Below, piece after piece: positions 1-7,678 of a stretch of DNA of 42,955 bases. A program made the translations under genes and the position numbers. Under the pieces are notes generated by a model, which did no database searches, was not told the origin of the DNA, and worked only from the letters and a program-made list of their open reading frames with translations. Within the stretch, counting starts at the first letter, position 1; each line of letters begins with the position of its first letter. The DNA is from Alphaproteobacteria bacterium MarineAlpha9_Bin3 (GTDB lineage: Bacteria > Pseudomonadota > Alphaproteobacteria > TMED109): positions 1 through 42,955 of the forward strand of contig PTKH01000009.1 in NCBI GenBank assembly GCA_002937655.1. Reading direction: 5' to 3'.

Positions 1-6
1 TTCTTT

Positions 7-24
7 GGTGGTTTCCTAACCACC
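7..24. repeat. 7-bp perfect hairpin
   Basis: GGTGGTT at 7-13 and AACCACC at 18-24 form a perfect 7-bp stem with a TCCT loop. Only a short mixed TCTTTA tract follows, so it is a weak candidate for an intrinsic terminator. It may be fortuitous if the overlapping frame-1 reading is coding. Confidence 0.45.
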
Positions 25-38
25 TCTTTAGCAGTATT

Positions 39-81
39 TATATAGCGCTCGCAAGCTGGAGCTCAAATCAGCGCTTATATA
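39..81. repeat. Imperfect inverted repeat around AGCGCT
   Basis: TATATAGCGCT at 39-49 pairs with AGCGCTTATATA at 70-81, with one bulged base, enclosing a 20-nt loop. The segment is clearly more GC-rich than its surroundings. It overlaps the TAG at 43-45 that would end the possible upstream gene, so it could be a terminator stem or part of a small RNA. There is no T-tract after it. Confidence 0.4.
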
Positions 82-169
82 ATAATACATTATATATTTA
101 TTTTAGTAAACTTCTTATAGGATTTATTATAATATTATATTTTAAATAAAATAATTTTTGGAGATGAGA

Positions 170-1282
170 ATGTTTGATTACCCAGAAGGTATTAGATCAA
201 GAATAATAAAAAATATTAATGGATTATCAATGCATATTCTTGAAGCTGGTTATGAGAATAACATAAATAAACCATGTATTTTTTTACTTCATGGATTTCC
301 AGAGCTCGCATATAGTTGGAGAAAAATTTTAAAACCATTATCTGATGCTGGTTATTATGTAATTGCTCCAGATCAGAGAGGATACGGACATACGGAGGGG
401 TGGAATAATAATTTTGAAGGAGATATATCAGAATATGAGATATCAAATTTAATAACTGATGTAATAAGTTTAGTATATTCTTTAGAAAAGAAGTCAATTG
501 ATTGTCTTGTTGGTCATGATTTTGGTTCTATTGTGGCTGCACACGCTGCAACTATTAGACCAGATATATTTAAATCAGTTGTATTAATGAGTGCGCCCTT
601 TAGCGGTATGCCTTCATTAGAATTAAGTAGTGTTAATCAAAAATCAGATATACATGAGGATTTAAAAAACTTAGTGCGACCAAGGAAGCATTATCAATGG
701 TATTACTCAACTAAAAATGCAAATGATGATATGTATAATTCAAATCAAGGTATGAAAAAATTCTTACGAGCATATTATCATGTAAAAAGTGGAGATTGGA
801 AATATAATGTCCCTTTTAAACTAAATGGATGGACTGCTTCTGAGTTGGAAAAAATGCCTGGTTATTATATTATGGATTATTTATCAGGTATGGCAGAACA
901 AGTGGATATAGAAATGCCATCTGAGGAGGAAATAAGCAGTTGTAAATGGCTTACCGACAAAGAATTAGAATACTATGTAGATAATTTTAATAAAACCCAG
1001 TTTCAAGGAGGTCTAAACTGGTATAGATGTATGGTGGATAGTAAAGTACAATCTAATTTAAGAATTTACAGTGATTTAAAAATTCATACTCCATCCATGT
1101 TTATCGCTGGAAAAAAAGATTGGGGCATATTTCAAAAACCAGGAGTATTAGAAAAAATGCAAGAAGATACTTGCACTAATATGAAATCTTGTGAGTTAAT
1201 AGAAGGCGCAGGTCACTGGGTGCAACAAGAAAAACCGGAACGAGTAATAAAATTATTATTGAACTTTTTATATGAGTTATAA
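170..1282 (+). CDS. Alpha/beta hydrolase, soluble epoxide hydrolase-like
   Basis: Predicted cytoplasmic hydrolase of about 370 residues. Family hallmarks are visible: the oxyanion motif HGFPE near residue 41, the PDQRGYG segment near 67, the nucleophile elbow GHDFG near 115-119 with Asp as nucleophile, and a late GAGHW motif supplying the catalytic His. HGFPE together with an Asp nucleophile is typical of epoxide hydrolases that form a covalent ester on the Asp. The substrate cannot be told from sequence. The ATG at 170 is preferred because GGAG at 160-163 lies 6 nt upstream; an in-frame TTG at 158 and ATG at 164 also exist. The stop codon touches the stop of the converging quinone oxidoreductase gene with no base between. 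Confidence 0.8.
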   Translation: MFDYPEGIRSRIIKNINGLSMHILEAGYENNINKPCIFLLHGFPELAYSWRKILKPLSDAGYYVIAPDQRGYGHTEGWNNNFEGDISEYEISNLITDVISLVYSLEKKSIDCLVGHDFGSIVAAHAATIRPDIFKSVVLMSAPFSGMPSLELSSVNQKSDIHEDLKNLVRPRKHYQWYYSTKNANDDMYNSNQGMKKFLRAYYHVKSGDWKYNVPFKLNGWTASELEKMPGYYIMDYLSGMAEQVDIEMPSEEEISSCKWLTDKELEYYVDNFNKTQFQGGLNWYRCMVDSKVQSNLRIYSDLKIHTPSMFIAGKKDWGIFQKPGVLEKMQEDTCTNMKSCELIEGAGHWVQQEKPERVIKLLLNFLYEL

Positions 1283-2257
1283 TTATATTTTAACTATTGC
1301 TTTACCTATAATTTTTCTATCAGCTATCGCTTTCATTGCATCTAAAGTATTTTCTAATGACACTTTCATAGAAATTCTTGGCTTTATATAGCCTTCTTCT
1401 ATCCATTTATATAACTGTTCAAAATTTTGTAAATTTACTTGAGGGGTTCTTTCTACAAAAGCTCCCCAAAAAACACCTACTATATCGCATGATTTTAATA
1501 AAGCTAGATTCGCAGGCGCAGAAGGTATTCTTCCAGAGGTAAAGCCAATAACTAATAATCTGCCTTCCCATGCGATACATCTTAATGACTGATCAAAAAC
1601 ATCTCCACCGACAGGGTCATAGATTACATCAGCACCTCTGCCGTCTGTCATTGATTTTACAGTTTCTTTAAATTCCCCATTCGAATAATTAATAGTTTCA
1701 TCAGCGCCATGCTCTTTTGCAACACTACATTTTTCATCTGTACTTGCGGTAGCTATTACTTTTGCTCCCATAGCTTTGCCTATTTCTACTGCTGCTAGAC
1801 CAACTCCTCCAGCAGCTCCATGAACTAAAAGAGTTTCTTCTGCCTTTAATTTTCCTCTCTGAATTAAGGCATGTGCTGAAGTGCCATATACCATTGGTAA
1901 AATTGAAGCTATTTCATAATCTACATTATCACTTAATGGGATTATTTTCTTTTGTGGAGCTTTTACAATTTCTGCAAATGCTCCATGACCTGTCATGGCT
2001 ATAACTCTTTGTCCTATTTTATAATTAGTAACATTTTTGCCAACCGCAGTGATTTCTCCTGCGGCTTCTGCTCCTGGTGCAAATGGGAATTCTGGTTTAA
2101 ATTGATATTTACCCTCTACCATTAAAATATCAGGAAAGTTTATACCTGCAGCATGAACTTTAATATTTACTTCGTCATCTTTTATAATAGGCTCATTTAT
2201 TTCTTCTACTTTTAAGTTTTTAGCTGGACCAAATTCTTTACATACTAAAGCTTTCAA
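1283..2257 (-). CDS. NADPH:quinone oxidoreductase, zinc-free MDR family
   Basis: 324-residue medium-chain dehydrogenase/reductase of the quinone oxidoreductase type. The GroES-like N-terminal half carries GINFPD and PGAEAAG motifs, and the Rossmann half has the nucleotide-binding signature HGAAGGVGL near residues 146-154. The catalytic and structural zinc cysteines of alcohol dehydrogenases are absent, as expected for NADPH-dependent quinone or enoyl reductases. It probably reduces quinones or small unsaturated carbonyls in the cytoplasm. The start is a TTG (2255-2257 on the reverse strand) with a strong GAGGAGA ribosome site just upstream; no suitable ATG exists. It converges on the hydrolase gene with zero spacing. 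Confidence 0.88.
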   Translation of the reverse strand: MKALVCKEFGPAKNLKVEEINEPIIKDDEVNIKVHAAGINFPDILMVEGKYQFKPEFPFAPGAEAAGEITAVGKNVTNYKIGQRVIAMTGHGAFAEIVKAPQKKIIPLSDNVDYEIASILPMVYGTSAHALIQRGKLKAEETLLVHGAAGGVGLAAVEIGKAMGAKVIATASTDEKCSVAKEHGADETINYSNGEFKETVKSMTDGRGADVIYDPVGGDVFDQSLRCIAWEGRLLVIGFTSGRIPSAPANLALLKSCDIVGVFWGAFVERTPQVNLQNFEQLYKWIEEGYIKPRISMKVSLENTLDAMKAIADRKIIGKAIVKI

Positions 2258-2335
2258 TGTTCTCTCCTCATTTTTTTAATTTGATGACTATTTTATAATA
2301 AATAAAAAAAAATTATATTAAACTAAATTTAATAT

Positions 2336-3076
2336 TTATTCCAATAATAAGTTATCTGATAAAGTTACATAAAAAGACCCTATAGTAAGTGGTATTTTTA
2401 CTTCAGTTGGGAAATAAAGGTTATATTTAGATAGTTTCTTTAGTATTATAATGCCTTCTCTAGGATGCTTCTTTAATTCTTTTTTTGAATAACCTGCGAT
2501 TCTAACAATTCTAAGTTTACATTTAAGTTCATTTTTATTTTTTTCTATTTGTATAAATTTTAAATCAAATCGTCTTCTTCCATCAAATACATTAATTATT
2601 TGGTTGCAGCTATTATCTTTAGTAATCTTTAAACCGAGAGCTATTATAGAATTAACTGGATCTAATGTCTCCTTAAGTAAATTGTCAGAAACTTTTTTTC
2701 TTCTAGTATCCATATTTGGATCAGGGTATGCGTCAATAATTTTAGGATAATTATTTTGATATTTTATATTTATATATCCTGTTTCTTTATTTTCTCTTTT
2801 ATCTTGTATATTATAAAAAGACGGCTTTATATTAAATTTATTTATTAATCCTGATACTATTATAGTCTGTTTCCATGGGTAAAAAAGTTTAGTAATTCCA
2901 GAAGTAGTAGATAAAACTTTTAAATTATATTCATTATTATTTATTTCTAATACAACTTTAGACTCACCTACTTTAAATCCTGATAAATAACCTTCAATAT
3001 TAATATTCCATGTTTTTGAAAACGCATAGTTATTAAATAAAAAATAAAAAAATATTAATATTAATTTATAAAACAA
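2336..3076 (-). CDS. DUF3108-family secreted protein
   Basis: 246 residues with an N-terminal hydrophobic signal sequence (about residues 1-20, ending near AFSK), so exported to the periplasm or outer membrane. Recognised as DUF3108 from the early KVGE segment, LDPVNSI near the middle and FDGRRRFDL after it. The family is common in alpha- and betaproteobacteria but its function is unknown. The only workable start is TTG at 3076, with AGGA 7 nt upstream; the frame is closed by TAG just before that. Its first codons overlap the end of a 45-codon upstream ORF by 11 nt, which suggests translational coupling. Confidence 0.75.
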   Translation of the reverse strand: MFYKLILIFFYFLFNNYAFSKTWNINIEGYLSGFKVGESKVVLEINNNEYNLKVLSTTSGITKLFYPWKQTIIVSGLINKFNIKPSFYNIQDKRENKETGYINIKYQNNYPKIIDAYPDPNMDTRRKKVSDNLLKETLDPVNSIIALGLKITKDNSCNQIINVFDGRRRFDLKFIQIEKNKNELKCKLRIVRIAGYSKKELKKHPREGIIILKKLSKYNLYFPTEVKIPLTIGSFYVTLSDNLLLE

Positions 3077-3203
3077 AAATATTTCCTACAAGCGAACTAT
3101 TCATAATATCTATTTCTAAATAAACTGATTTAGATACATAAATACCTGGTATAGTTTTTAAGCCAATAATTGACCTTTGTTTAAAAAAATTTTTTCTATT
3201 CAT
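3066..3203 (-). CDS. Possible 45-residue small protein or leader peptide
   Basis: An ATG at 3203 (reverse strand) is preceded by AAGGA with 5-nt spacing and opens a 45-codon frame (starts MNRKNFFKQRS, ends GNIFVL) that stops inside the first codons of the DUF3108 gene. It has a basic N terminus, no clear membrane segment and no family I recognise. The ribosome site and the 11-nt overlap make translation plausible, either as a real small protein or as a coupling leader. It may also be chance. Confidence 0.35.
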   Translation of the reverse strand: MNRKNFFKQRSIIGLKTIPGIYVSKSVYLEIDIMNSSLVGNIFVL

Positions 3204-3321
3204 TGGTGTCCTTAAAAAATATATATTTTACAAATGTTTTAATTAATAAATTTTTACTTATGTGATAAACATATAGATCATATATTAGAGAATATATTTT
3301 ATAATTCAACAAAGGTGTAAA

Positions 3322-4029
3322 TTGACTAAAAAATCTGCTTTAGTTTTGTTTTCAGGAGGACAAGATAGTACGGTTTCTCTTTTATGGGCATGTCAAAATT
3401 TTGATTATGTGGAAACCGTGGGTTTTAATTATAATCAGAGGCACATTATAGAGATGGAATGTAGAAATACTATTCTTACCAATATAAAAAATATATCTAA
3501 GAAATATTCTGATATTATAATTCAAGACCATGTTATTGATATTCCATCATTAGGCAAAATATCAGAAACATCTCTTACAAGAGATACAAAGATTTATATA
3601 AAAAAGAATGGACTACCTAACACTTTTGTACCGGGAAGAAATTTACTTTTTTTTAACTATGCTGCAGCTCTAGGTTGGAGAAGAGATATTTTTGATTTAG
3701 TTGGAGGTATGTGTGATACAGATTATTCTGGTTATCCTGATTGTAGAAGAGATACAATTTCATCTTTAGAAAAAACTATATCACTAGGATTGGACAAACA
3801 AATAAATATTCACACACCTTTAATGAATATGAATAAATCAGATATTTGGAATTTATCTTATGAGTTAGAGGGTAAAAAATTTCAGAAAATTTTAATTAAT
3901 GACACCCATACTTGTTACATTGGTGATAGGTCAAATTTAAATGATTGGGGCTATGGTTGTGGTGATTGTCCAGCTTGTATCTTAAGGAGAGATGGATATA
4001 ATGAATGGTTAAATTCTAATGACTTATAA
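3322..4029 (+). CDS. queC: 7-cyano-7-deazaguanine (preQ0) synthase QueC
   Basis: 235 residues. Converts 7-carboxy-7-deazaguanine to preQ0 using ATP and ammonia in queuosine biosynthesis. The PP-loop ATP pyrophosphatase motif SGGQDS is at residues 11-16, and four zinc-binding cysteines lie near the C terminus (about 198, 213, 216 and 219, in CYIGD and YGCGDCPAC). The start is TTG, with AAGG about 6 nt upstream; no ATG is available in frame nearby. It is first of four queuosine genes and overlaps queE by 11 nt. The cytoplasmic product feeds QueF, encoded three genes downstream. Confidence 0.96.
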   Translation: MTKKSALVLFSGGQDSTVSLLWACQNFDYVETVGFNYNQRHIIEMECRNTILTNIKNISKKYSDIIIQDHVIDIPSLGKISETSLTRDTKIYIKKNGLPNTFVPGRNLLFFNYAAALGWRRDIFDLVGGMCDTDYSGYPDCRRDTISSLEKTISLGLDKQINIHTPLMNMNKSDIWNLSYELEGKKFQKILINDTHTCYIGDRSNLNDWGYGCGDCPACILRRDGYNEWLNSNDL

Positions 4030-4648
4030 CGTTAAAGAGATATTTTATTCAATTCAAGGAGAAGGTTTTCATACTGGAAGGCCATCAATATTTTGTCGTT
4101 TTTCAGGGTGTAACTTATGGAATGGTCTAGAAAGAGATAAAGAGTCGGCTAAATGTAGCTTTTGTGATACAGATTTTATTGGTACTAATGGTCAGGGAGG
4201 AAGTAAGTTTGTTAATGAAGAGGAATTAGTAAGTGAAATTATTTCTTATTGGCCTAATGCATCGGAGCCATTTGTTATTCTCACAGGAGGTGAGCCAATG
4301 TTGCAAGTTGATAAAAAATTAATTAAAGAGTTAAAAAAATATAAATGTGAAATTGCTATTGAAACCAATGGCACTCTTAAAGTTCCAGAGAACATAGATT
4401 GGATTTGTGTAAGTCCAAAAGCAGGAAATAAGTTAGTTCAAATAAGGGGGGATGAATTAAAGTTAGTATATCCCCAAAAAAACCTTGCTCCAGAGGATTT
4501 TGAGAAATATTCTTTTAAAAATTTTAGTTTACAGCCAATGGATGGAGAGTTAAAGGTTCATAATACAAATTTAGCTTTAGAGTATTGTAAGAATAATCCT
4601 AATTGGAGAATATCTTTACAGACTCATAAAATTATAGGAGTGCGTTAA
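4019..4648 (+). CDS. queE: 7-carboxy-7-deazaguanine synthase QueE (radical SAM)
   Basis: 209 residues. Radical SAM enzyme that contracts 6-carboxytetrahydropterin to 7-carboxy-7-deazaguanine. The substrate segment YSIQGEG is at residues 10-16. The cluster motif is the QueE-specific CX14CX2C variant, with cysteines at 31, 46 and 49, rather than the common CX3CX2C. TGGEP follows near residue 90. It starts inside the end of queC (11-nt overlap, no clear ribosome site), so its translation is probably coupled to queC. queD follows after 5 nt. Confidence 0.96.
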   Translation: MTYNVKEIFYSIQGEGFHTGRPSIFCRFSGCNLWNGLERDKESAKCSFCDTDFIGTNGQGGSKFVNEEELVSEIISYWPNASEPFVILTGGEPMLQVDKKLIKELKKYKCEIAIETNGTLKVPENIDWICVSPKAGNKLVQIRGDELKLVYPQKNLAPEDFEKYSFKNFSLQPMDGELKVHNTNLALEYCKNNPNWRISLQTHKIIGVR

Positions 4649-4653
4649 AATAT

Positions 4654-5022
4654 ATGCTTATTTATAAAGATTTTACTTTTGATTCTGCACATGTTTTAGA
4701 AGGATATGATAAGACTCATCCGTATGGAAGAGTTCATGGCCATTCTTTTAGGGCTAGAGTATGGATCAAAGGAAACCCAGAATCAAAAAATAGTATGATA
4801 ACTGACCTAGGTTTTATAGATAAAGAATGTGAAAATGTTAAAGTTTTATTAGATCATAACACTTTAAATAATGTTGATGGGCTAACAAACCCTACATTAG
4901 AAGGTTTGTGTATTTTTATTTGGAAAAAATTGATAATAAAATTTTCTGATTTAAATAAAATTGAAGTCCATAGAGACCAAAGTGGAGAAGGGTGTATTTA
5001 TCATGGTCCAGAAAAAAATTAA
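4654..5022 (+). CDS. queD: 6-carboxytetrahydropterin synthase family QueD, atypical
   Basis: 122 residues, the usual length for QueD/PTPS. Expected to convert dihydroneopterin triphosphate to 6-carboxytetrahydropterin. Zinc ligands are His13 (SAH) and His28 and His30 (VHGHSF), and the catalytic Asp-His pair is at 67-68 (LLDHN). The position of the catalytic Cys in E. coli QueD (KCGRLHGHS) holds Tyr24 here (PYGRVHGHS), and no other Cys is near. The C-terminal substrate segment [10 protein letters not shown] also differs from the enterobacterial form. Context between queE and queF still argues for the queuosine role. Its end overlaps queF by 20 nt. Confidence 0.88.
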   Translation: MLIYKDFTFDSAHVLEGYDKTHPYGRVHGHSFRARVWIKGNPESKNSMITDLGFIDKECENVKVLLDHNTLNNVDGLTNPTLEGLCIFIWKKLIIKFSDLNKIEVHRDQSGEGCIYHGPEKN

Positions 5023-5467
5023 TAAAATTAAACAATTAGGAAATATAATTAATACCCCAAATGATCCTTCATCTGCTATTCTTGAAAAAGTTAATAATCC
5101 TCATAATGATGAATTATATGTAGCAAGATTTAGTGTTCCTGAATTTACTTCTTTATGCCCTGTAACAGGTCAACCAGATTTTGCTAATATAATTATTGAC
5201 TATATTCCTAAAAAATATTTATTAGAATCAAAATCATTTAAGTTGTTTATGCAGTCTTTTAGAAATCATGGAGCATTTCATGAAGATGTAACTTTATATA
5301 TTGCTAAAAGGATAGTTAAGGAAGTTAAGCCAGTTTGGTTAAGAATAGCAGGTTATTTTTATCCGCGTGGCGGAATACCAATAGATGTTTTTTGGCAAAC
5401 AGATAATCCCCCCAAAAAAGTATGGATTCCTGAAAATAGTATTCAAGTTTATAAAGGTAGAAATTAA
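5003..5467 (+). CDS. queF: NADPH-dependent preQ0 reductase QueF (short type)
   Basis: 154 residues from the ATG at 5003. Reduces the nitrile of preQ0 to the amine of preQ1, the base inserted into tRNA by Tgt. The catalytic Cys52 and Asp59 sit in [13 protein letters not shown], the QueF motif ESKSFKLF is at 75-82, and HED is at 93-95. This is the single-domain, Bacillus-like form rather than the long E. coli form. An upstream in-frame ATG at 4961 would add 14 residues read out of frame inside queD; 5003 is preferred because GAAGG lies upstream and the longer extension resembles no QueF sequence. Its presence indicates tRNA queuosine rather than archaeosine or a preQ0 end product. Confidence 0.95.
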   Translation: MVQKKINKIKQLGNIINTPNDPSSAILEKVNNPHNDELYVARFSVPEFTSLCPVTGQPDFANIIIDYIPKKYLLESKSFKLFMQSFRNHGAFHEDVTLYIAKRIVKEVKPVWLRIAGYFYPRGGIPIDVFWQTDNPPKKVWIPENSIQVYKGRN

Positions 5468-5482
5468 AACTAGAGGGCACTA

Positions 5483-6367
5483 ATGAAAATTATTCCGAAT
5501 AATAAAAATAGTGATTTTGTTTGTTTTATTGAGGGATTAGATATATCAGAAGGTATTTCTCTTTCAGACTCAAATAAAATAGATAAATTAATTAACAAGT
5601 ATGCTGTTGTAGTATTTAGAGATCAATTAATTACAGATGAACAACAAATAGAGTTTACAGAATTATTTGGAAAAATAGAAAAGCCCGGAAATAATTCTTC
5701 AGTTCAAAAAAGTACAGATAGAAGACTTACTTCTAAAATGGCTGATGTTTCAAATATTACAAAATCGTCAACAGTTTATGATAGAAATGATCCTACAAGA
5801 ATATTTAATTTAGGAAATAGGCTTTGGCACTCTGATAGCTCATTTAAAAAGATTCCAGCAAAATATTCTTTATTGTCTGCTAGAACTGTTGCTAAGAAAG
5901 GAGGCAATACTGAATTTGCTGATATGAGAGCTGCTTATGATAAATTGGATAAGAATTCGAAATCTATTATCAAAGATATGGTATGTGAGCATTCTTTAAT
6001 TTATTCTAGACAAAGATTAGGTTTTGACATGAAAACAGAATTAAGTGATAGAGAATATAAAAATTTTTCTCCAGTACTTCAACCTTTAGTTAGAATAATA
6101 CCTATGACTAAAAGAAAATTAATTTACTTATCTAGTCATATAGGAAAAATTAGAGGCTGGTTAAGAGAAGATTCTATGTGCTTTATTAACGATTTAATGG
6201 AACATGCTACAGCTAAGAAATTTGTTTATATTCATAAATGGAAAATAAATGATTTAGTAATTTGGGATAATAGGCAGGTAATGCATAGAGTTAGACATTT
6301 TGACGATACTAAAGAGTATAGAGATATGAGAAGGACTACAATATTAGGTGAAGAGAAGTTAATTTAA
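5483..6367 (+). CDS. TauD/TfdA-family Fe(II)/2-oxoglutarate dioxygenase
   Basis: 294 residues, typical for the family. The iron facial triad is visible: His116 and Asp118 in LWHSDSSF and His268 in DNRQVMHR, with arginines near 279-283 to bind 2-oxoglutarate. The AVVVFRDQ and ELFGKIE segments near the N terminus are also typical. Members hydroxylate taurine, 2,4-D, alkyl sulfates or other small acids; the substrate here is unknown. It starts 15 nt after queF behind GAGGG, so it may be co-transcribed with the queuosine genes, though a direct functional link is not established. Confidence 0.88.
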   Translation: MKIIPNNKNSDFVCFIEGLDISEGISLSDSNKIDKLINKYAVVVFRDQLITDEQQIEFTELFGKIEKPGNNSSVQKSTDRRLTSKMADVSNITKSSTVYDRNDPTRIFNLGNRLWHSDSSFKKIPAKYSLLSARTVAKKGGNTEFADMRAAYDKLDKNSKSIIKDMVCEHSLIYSRQRLGFDMKTELSDREYKNFSPVLQPLVRIIPMTKRKLIYLSSHIGKIRGWLREDSMCFINDLMEHATAKKFVYIHKWKINDLVIWDNRQVMHRVRHFDDTKEYRDMRRTTILGEEKLI

Positions 6368-6431
6368 ATAAATTTAAAATTTAACAATATTGATGTATAT
6401 TTTATTATAATAAAACATATGGGTAAAATCT

Positions 6432-6995
6432 TTGGAAAATAAATTTATTGATTATCTTGAGGAGTTTTCAAGTAATTTAGATTATTTGAAAGAAAATTTG
6501 TTTGAAGAAATTGAACAAACAATTAACTGTATAAAAAATAGTCTAAATTCTGGAGGAAAGATTATTTTTTTTGGTAATGGAGGATCTGCCTCTGACAGTC
6601 AGCATTTATGTGCTGAGTTTGTAGGTAGATATAAAAAAAATCGTGATCCTTTACCTGCTATATCCCTAAACACAGATACTTCCATCTTAACAGCAGTTGC
6701 AAACGATATGGGTTATGAAAAAGTCTTTGAAAGACAAGTTCAGGCTTTAGCAAAAAAAGAAGATTTATTATTTGCTATATCCACTAGTGGTAAAAGTAAA
6801 AATGTTATTAACGCCGTAATTGCTGGAAAAAAGAAAGGTATTAAAATTATATCACTTACTGGAAAGCATGATAGTGAGTTGTCTTCTTTATCAGATATTT
6901 CAATAAAAGTGCCTTCAAATAAAGTAAATCATATTCAGGAAATGCATATTTTGATTGGTCACTTTATATGTGAAATGATAGAAGATAATATATAA
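6432..6995 (+). CDS. gmhA: Phosphoheptose isomerase GmhA (SIS domain)
   Basis: 187 residues. Isomerises sedoheptulose 7-phosphate to D-glycero-manno-heptose 7-phosphate, the first step to the nucleotide-activated heptoses used in LPS core or surface glycans. The SIS-domain sugar-phosphate loop GNGGSASDSQH is at 48-58, catalytic Glu62 is in LCAEF, and His177 near the C terminus matches the essential histidine of characterised GmhA. TTG is the only possible start; upstream the frame is closed, and an out-of-frame ATG (6420) opens only a 7-codon frame over it. No other heptose-pathway gene lies in the window. The stop abuts the converging secreted-protein gene. Confidence 0.93.
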   Translation: MENKFIDYLEEFSSNLDYLKENLFEEIEQTINCIKNSLNSGGKIIFFGNGGSASDSQHLCAEFVGRYKKNRDPLPAISLNTDTSILTAVANDMGYEKVFERQVQALAKKEDLLFAISTSGKSKNVINAVIAGKKKGIKIISLTGKHDSELSSLSDISIKVPSNKVNHIQEMHILIGHFICEMIEDNI

Positions 6996-7349
6996 TTATT
7001 CTGTATATTTACATTCAGCAGTAGCTATTAATTTCATCTCGTGAATTTTTCTTCTTGCTTCTCTTATAGTTAAATATACTTTTCCTTTAGGTGGTTGTAT
7101 ATAATTTTCGCCAAATGCTAAAACTTCTTCTTCTTCGCTTAACACAAGACAATTTACTAGTTTTTTAATTTTTTGATCTCCAATTTCGACATCAATTTCC
7201 ATGATTCTGGGGCATAAAAGTACTTTACTTTTCTCTAAAATAGAACATTTTGGTGGATATAACTTGTTTATAACTATATTTGATTCTGCTATAGTGTAAT
7301 TTTTCATACTAAAATATAATATAACTATTAATATGGATCTGAAGAACAT
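6996..7349 (-). CDS. Secreted four-cysteine protein, paralogue B
   Basis: 117 residues with a signal sequence (about 1-21, ending TIAES). The mature part carries four cysteines at about 35, 46, 67 and 113, spaced like those of the neighbouring paralogue, plus the shared blocks YPPKC, LCPRI, SEEEEVLAFGE and KVYLT. I recognise no named family. The even number of conserved Cys and export signal suggest a small disulfide-bonded periplasmic protein. It is last in a minus-strand operon; its start lies inside the end of paralogue A (22-nt overlap). Its stop touches the gmhA stop. Confidence 0.7.
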   Translation of the reverse strand: MFFRSILIVILYFSMKNYTIAESNIVINKLYPPKCSILEKSKVLLCPRIMEIDVEIGDQKIKKLVNCLVLSEEEEVLAFGENYIQPPKGKVYLTIREARRKIHEMKLIATAECKYTE

Positions 7350-7678
7350 TTAGCACCCGCAATCAAAGTTAATCCATGAATTCTAGTTCTAGTTCTTAAT
7401 GTTAAATATATTTTTCCACCTGGCTTTTCTAAAAAAGATTCACCAAACGCTAATATTTCCTCTTCTTCGCTAAATAATGTACATCTAACTAAATGTTTAT
7501 TTAAGTCTCCTTTAATTTCTACTTCTACTTCAATAATTCTTGGGCACAAAAGGCCATTTTTTTCTTCTAATAGAGTACATTTTGGAGGATATACTGTTTT
7601 TACTTTAATAGGGTTGTCTGCATAAGACATGTTTATAAAAAAATAATTTAATATCAAAGATATAAACAATATTTTCAT
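7328..7678 (-). CDS. Secreted four-cysteine protein, paralogue A
   Basis: 116 residues from the ATG at 7678, which overlaps the stop of the upstream flavoprotein gene as ATGA, so the two are very likely translationally coupled. It has a signal sequence (about 1-20, ending SYADN) and cysteines at 34, 45, 66 and 111. Shared blocks with paralogue B include YPPKC, LLCPRI, SEEEEILAFGE and KIYLTL, which shows a tandem duplication followed by divergence. The family is unknown to me. The conserved acidic SEEEE run could bind a cation or basic partner; that is speculation. Confidence 0.7.
   Translation of the reverse strand: MKILFISLILNYFFINMSYADNPIKVKTVYPPKCTLLEEKNGLLCPRIIEVEVEIKGDLNKHLVRCTLFSEEEEILAFGESFLEKPGGKIYLTLRTRTRIHGLTLIAGAKCSSDPY

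Larger units (their letters stand above)
1..157. other. 5' edge region, possible gene tail plus hairpins
   Basis: No complete gene is visible here. Reading from base 1, the plus strand gives a short hydrophobic tail (FFGGFLTTSLAVFI) ending in TAG at 43-45, which could be the last residues of a membrane protein truncated by the window edge. A second plus frame, starting at base 3, is also open to about 149, so the assignment is uncertain. Two inverted repeats lie in the first 81 bases and are listed separately. The remaining bases up to the first gene are AT-rich and presumably hold its promoter. Confidence 0.3.

Noticed and set aside
1-90. A tRNA, tmRNA or SRP RNA fragment at the left edge
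   Set aside because: The GC-rich hairpins attracted attention, but no T-arm, anticodon arm, tag reading frame or SRP tetraloop motif is present.
216-497. 93-codon minus-strand open frame inside the epoxide-hydrolase-like gene
   Set aside because: It lies wholly inside a gene with clear catalytic motifs and has no ribosome site or recognisable domain; it is a shadow of AT-rich coding sequence.
3204-3321. preQ1 riboswitch upstream of the queuosine operon
   Set aside because: No preQ1-I, II or III consensus was found in the AT-rich leader.
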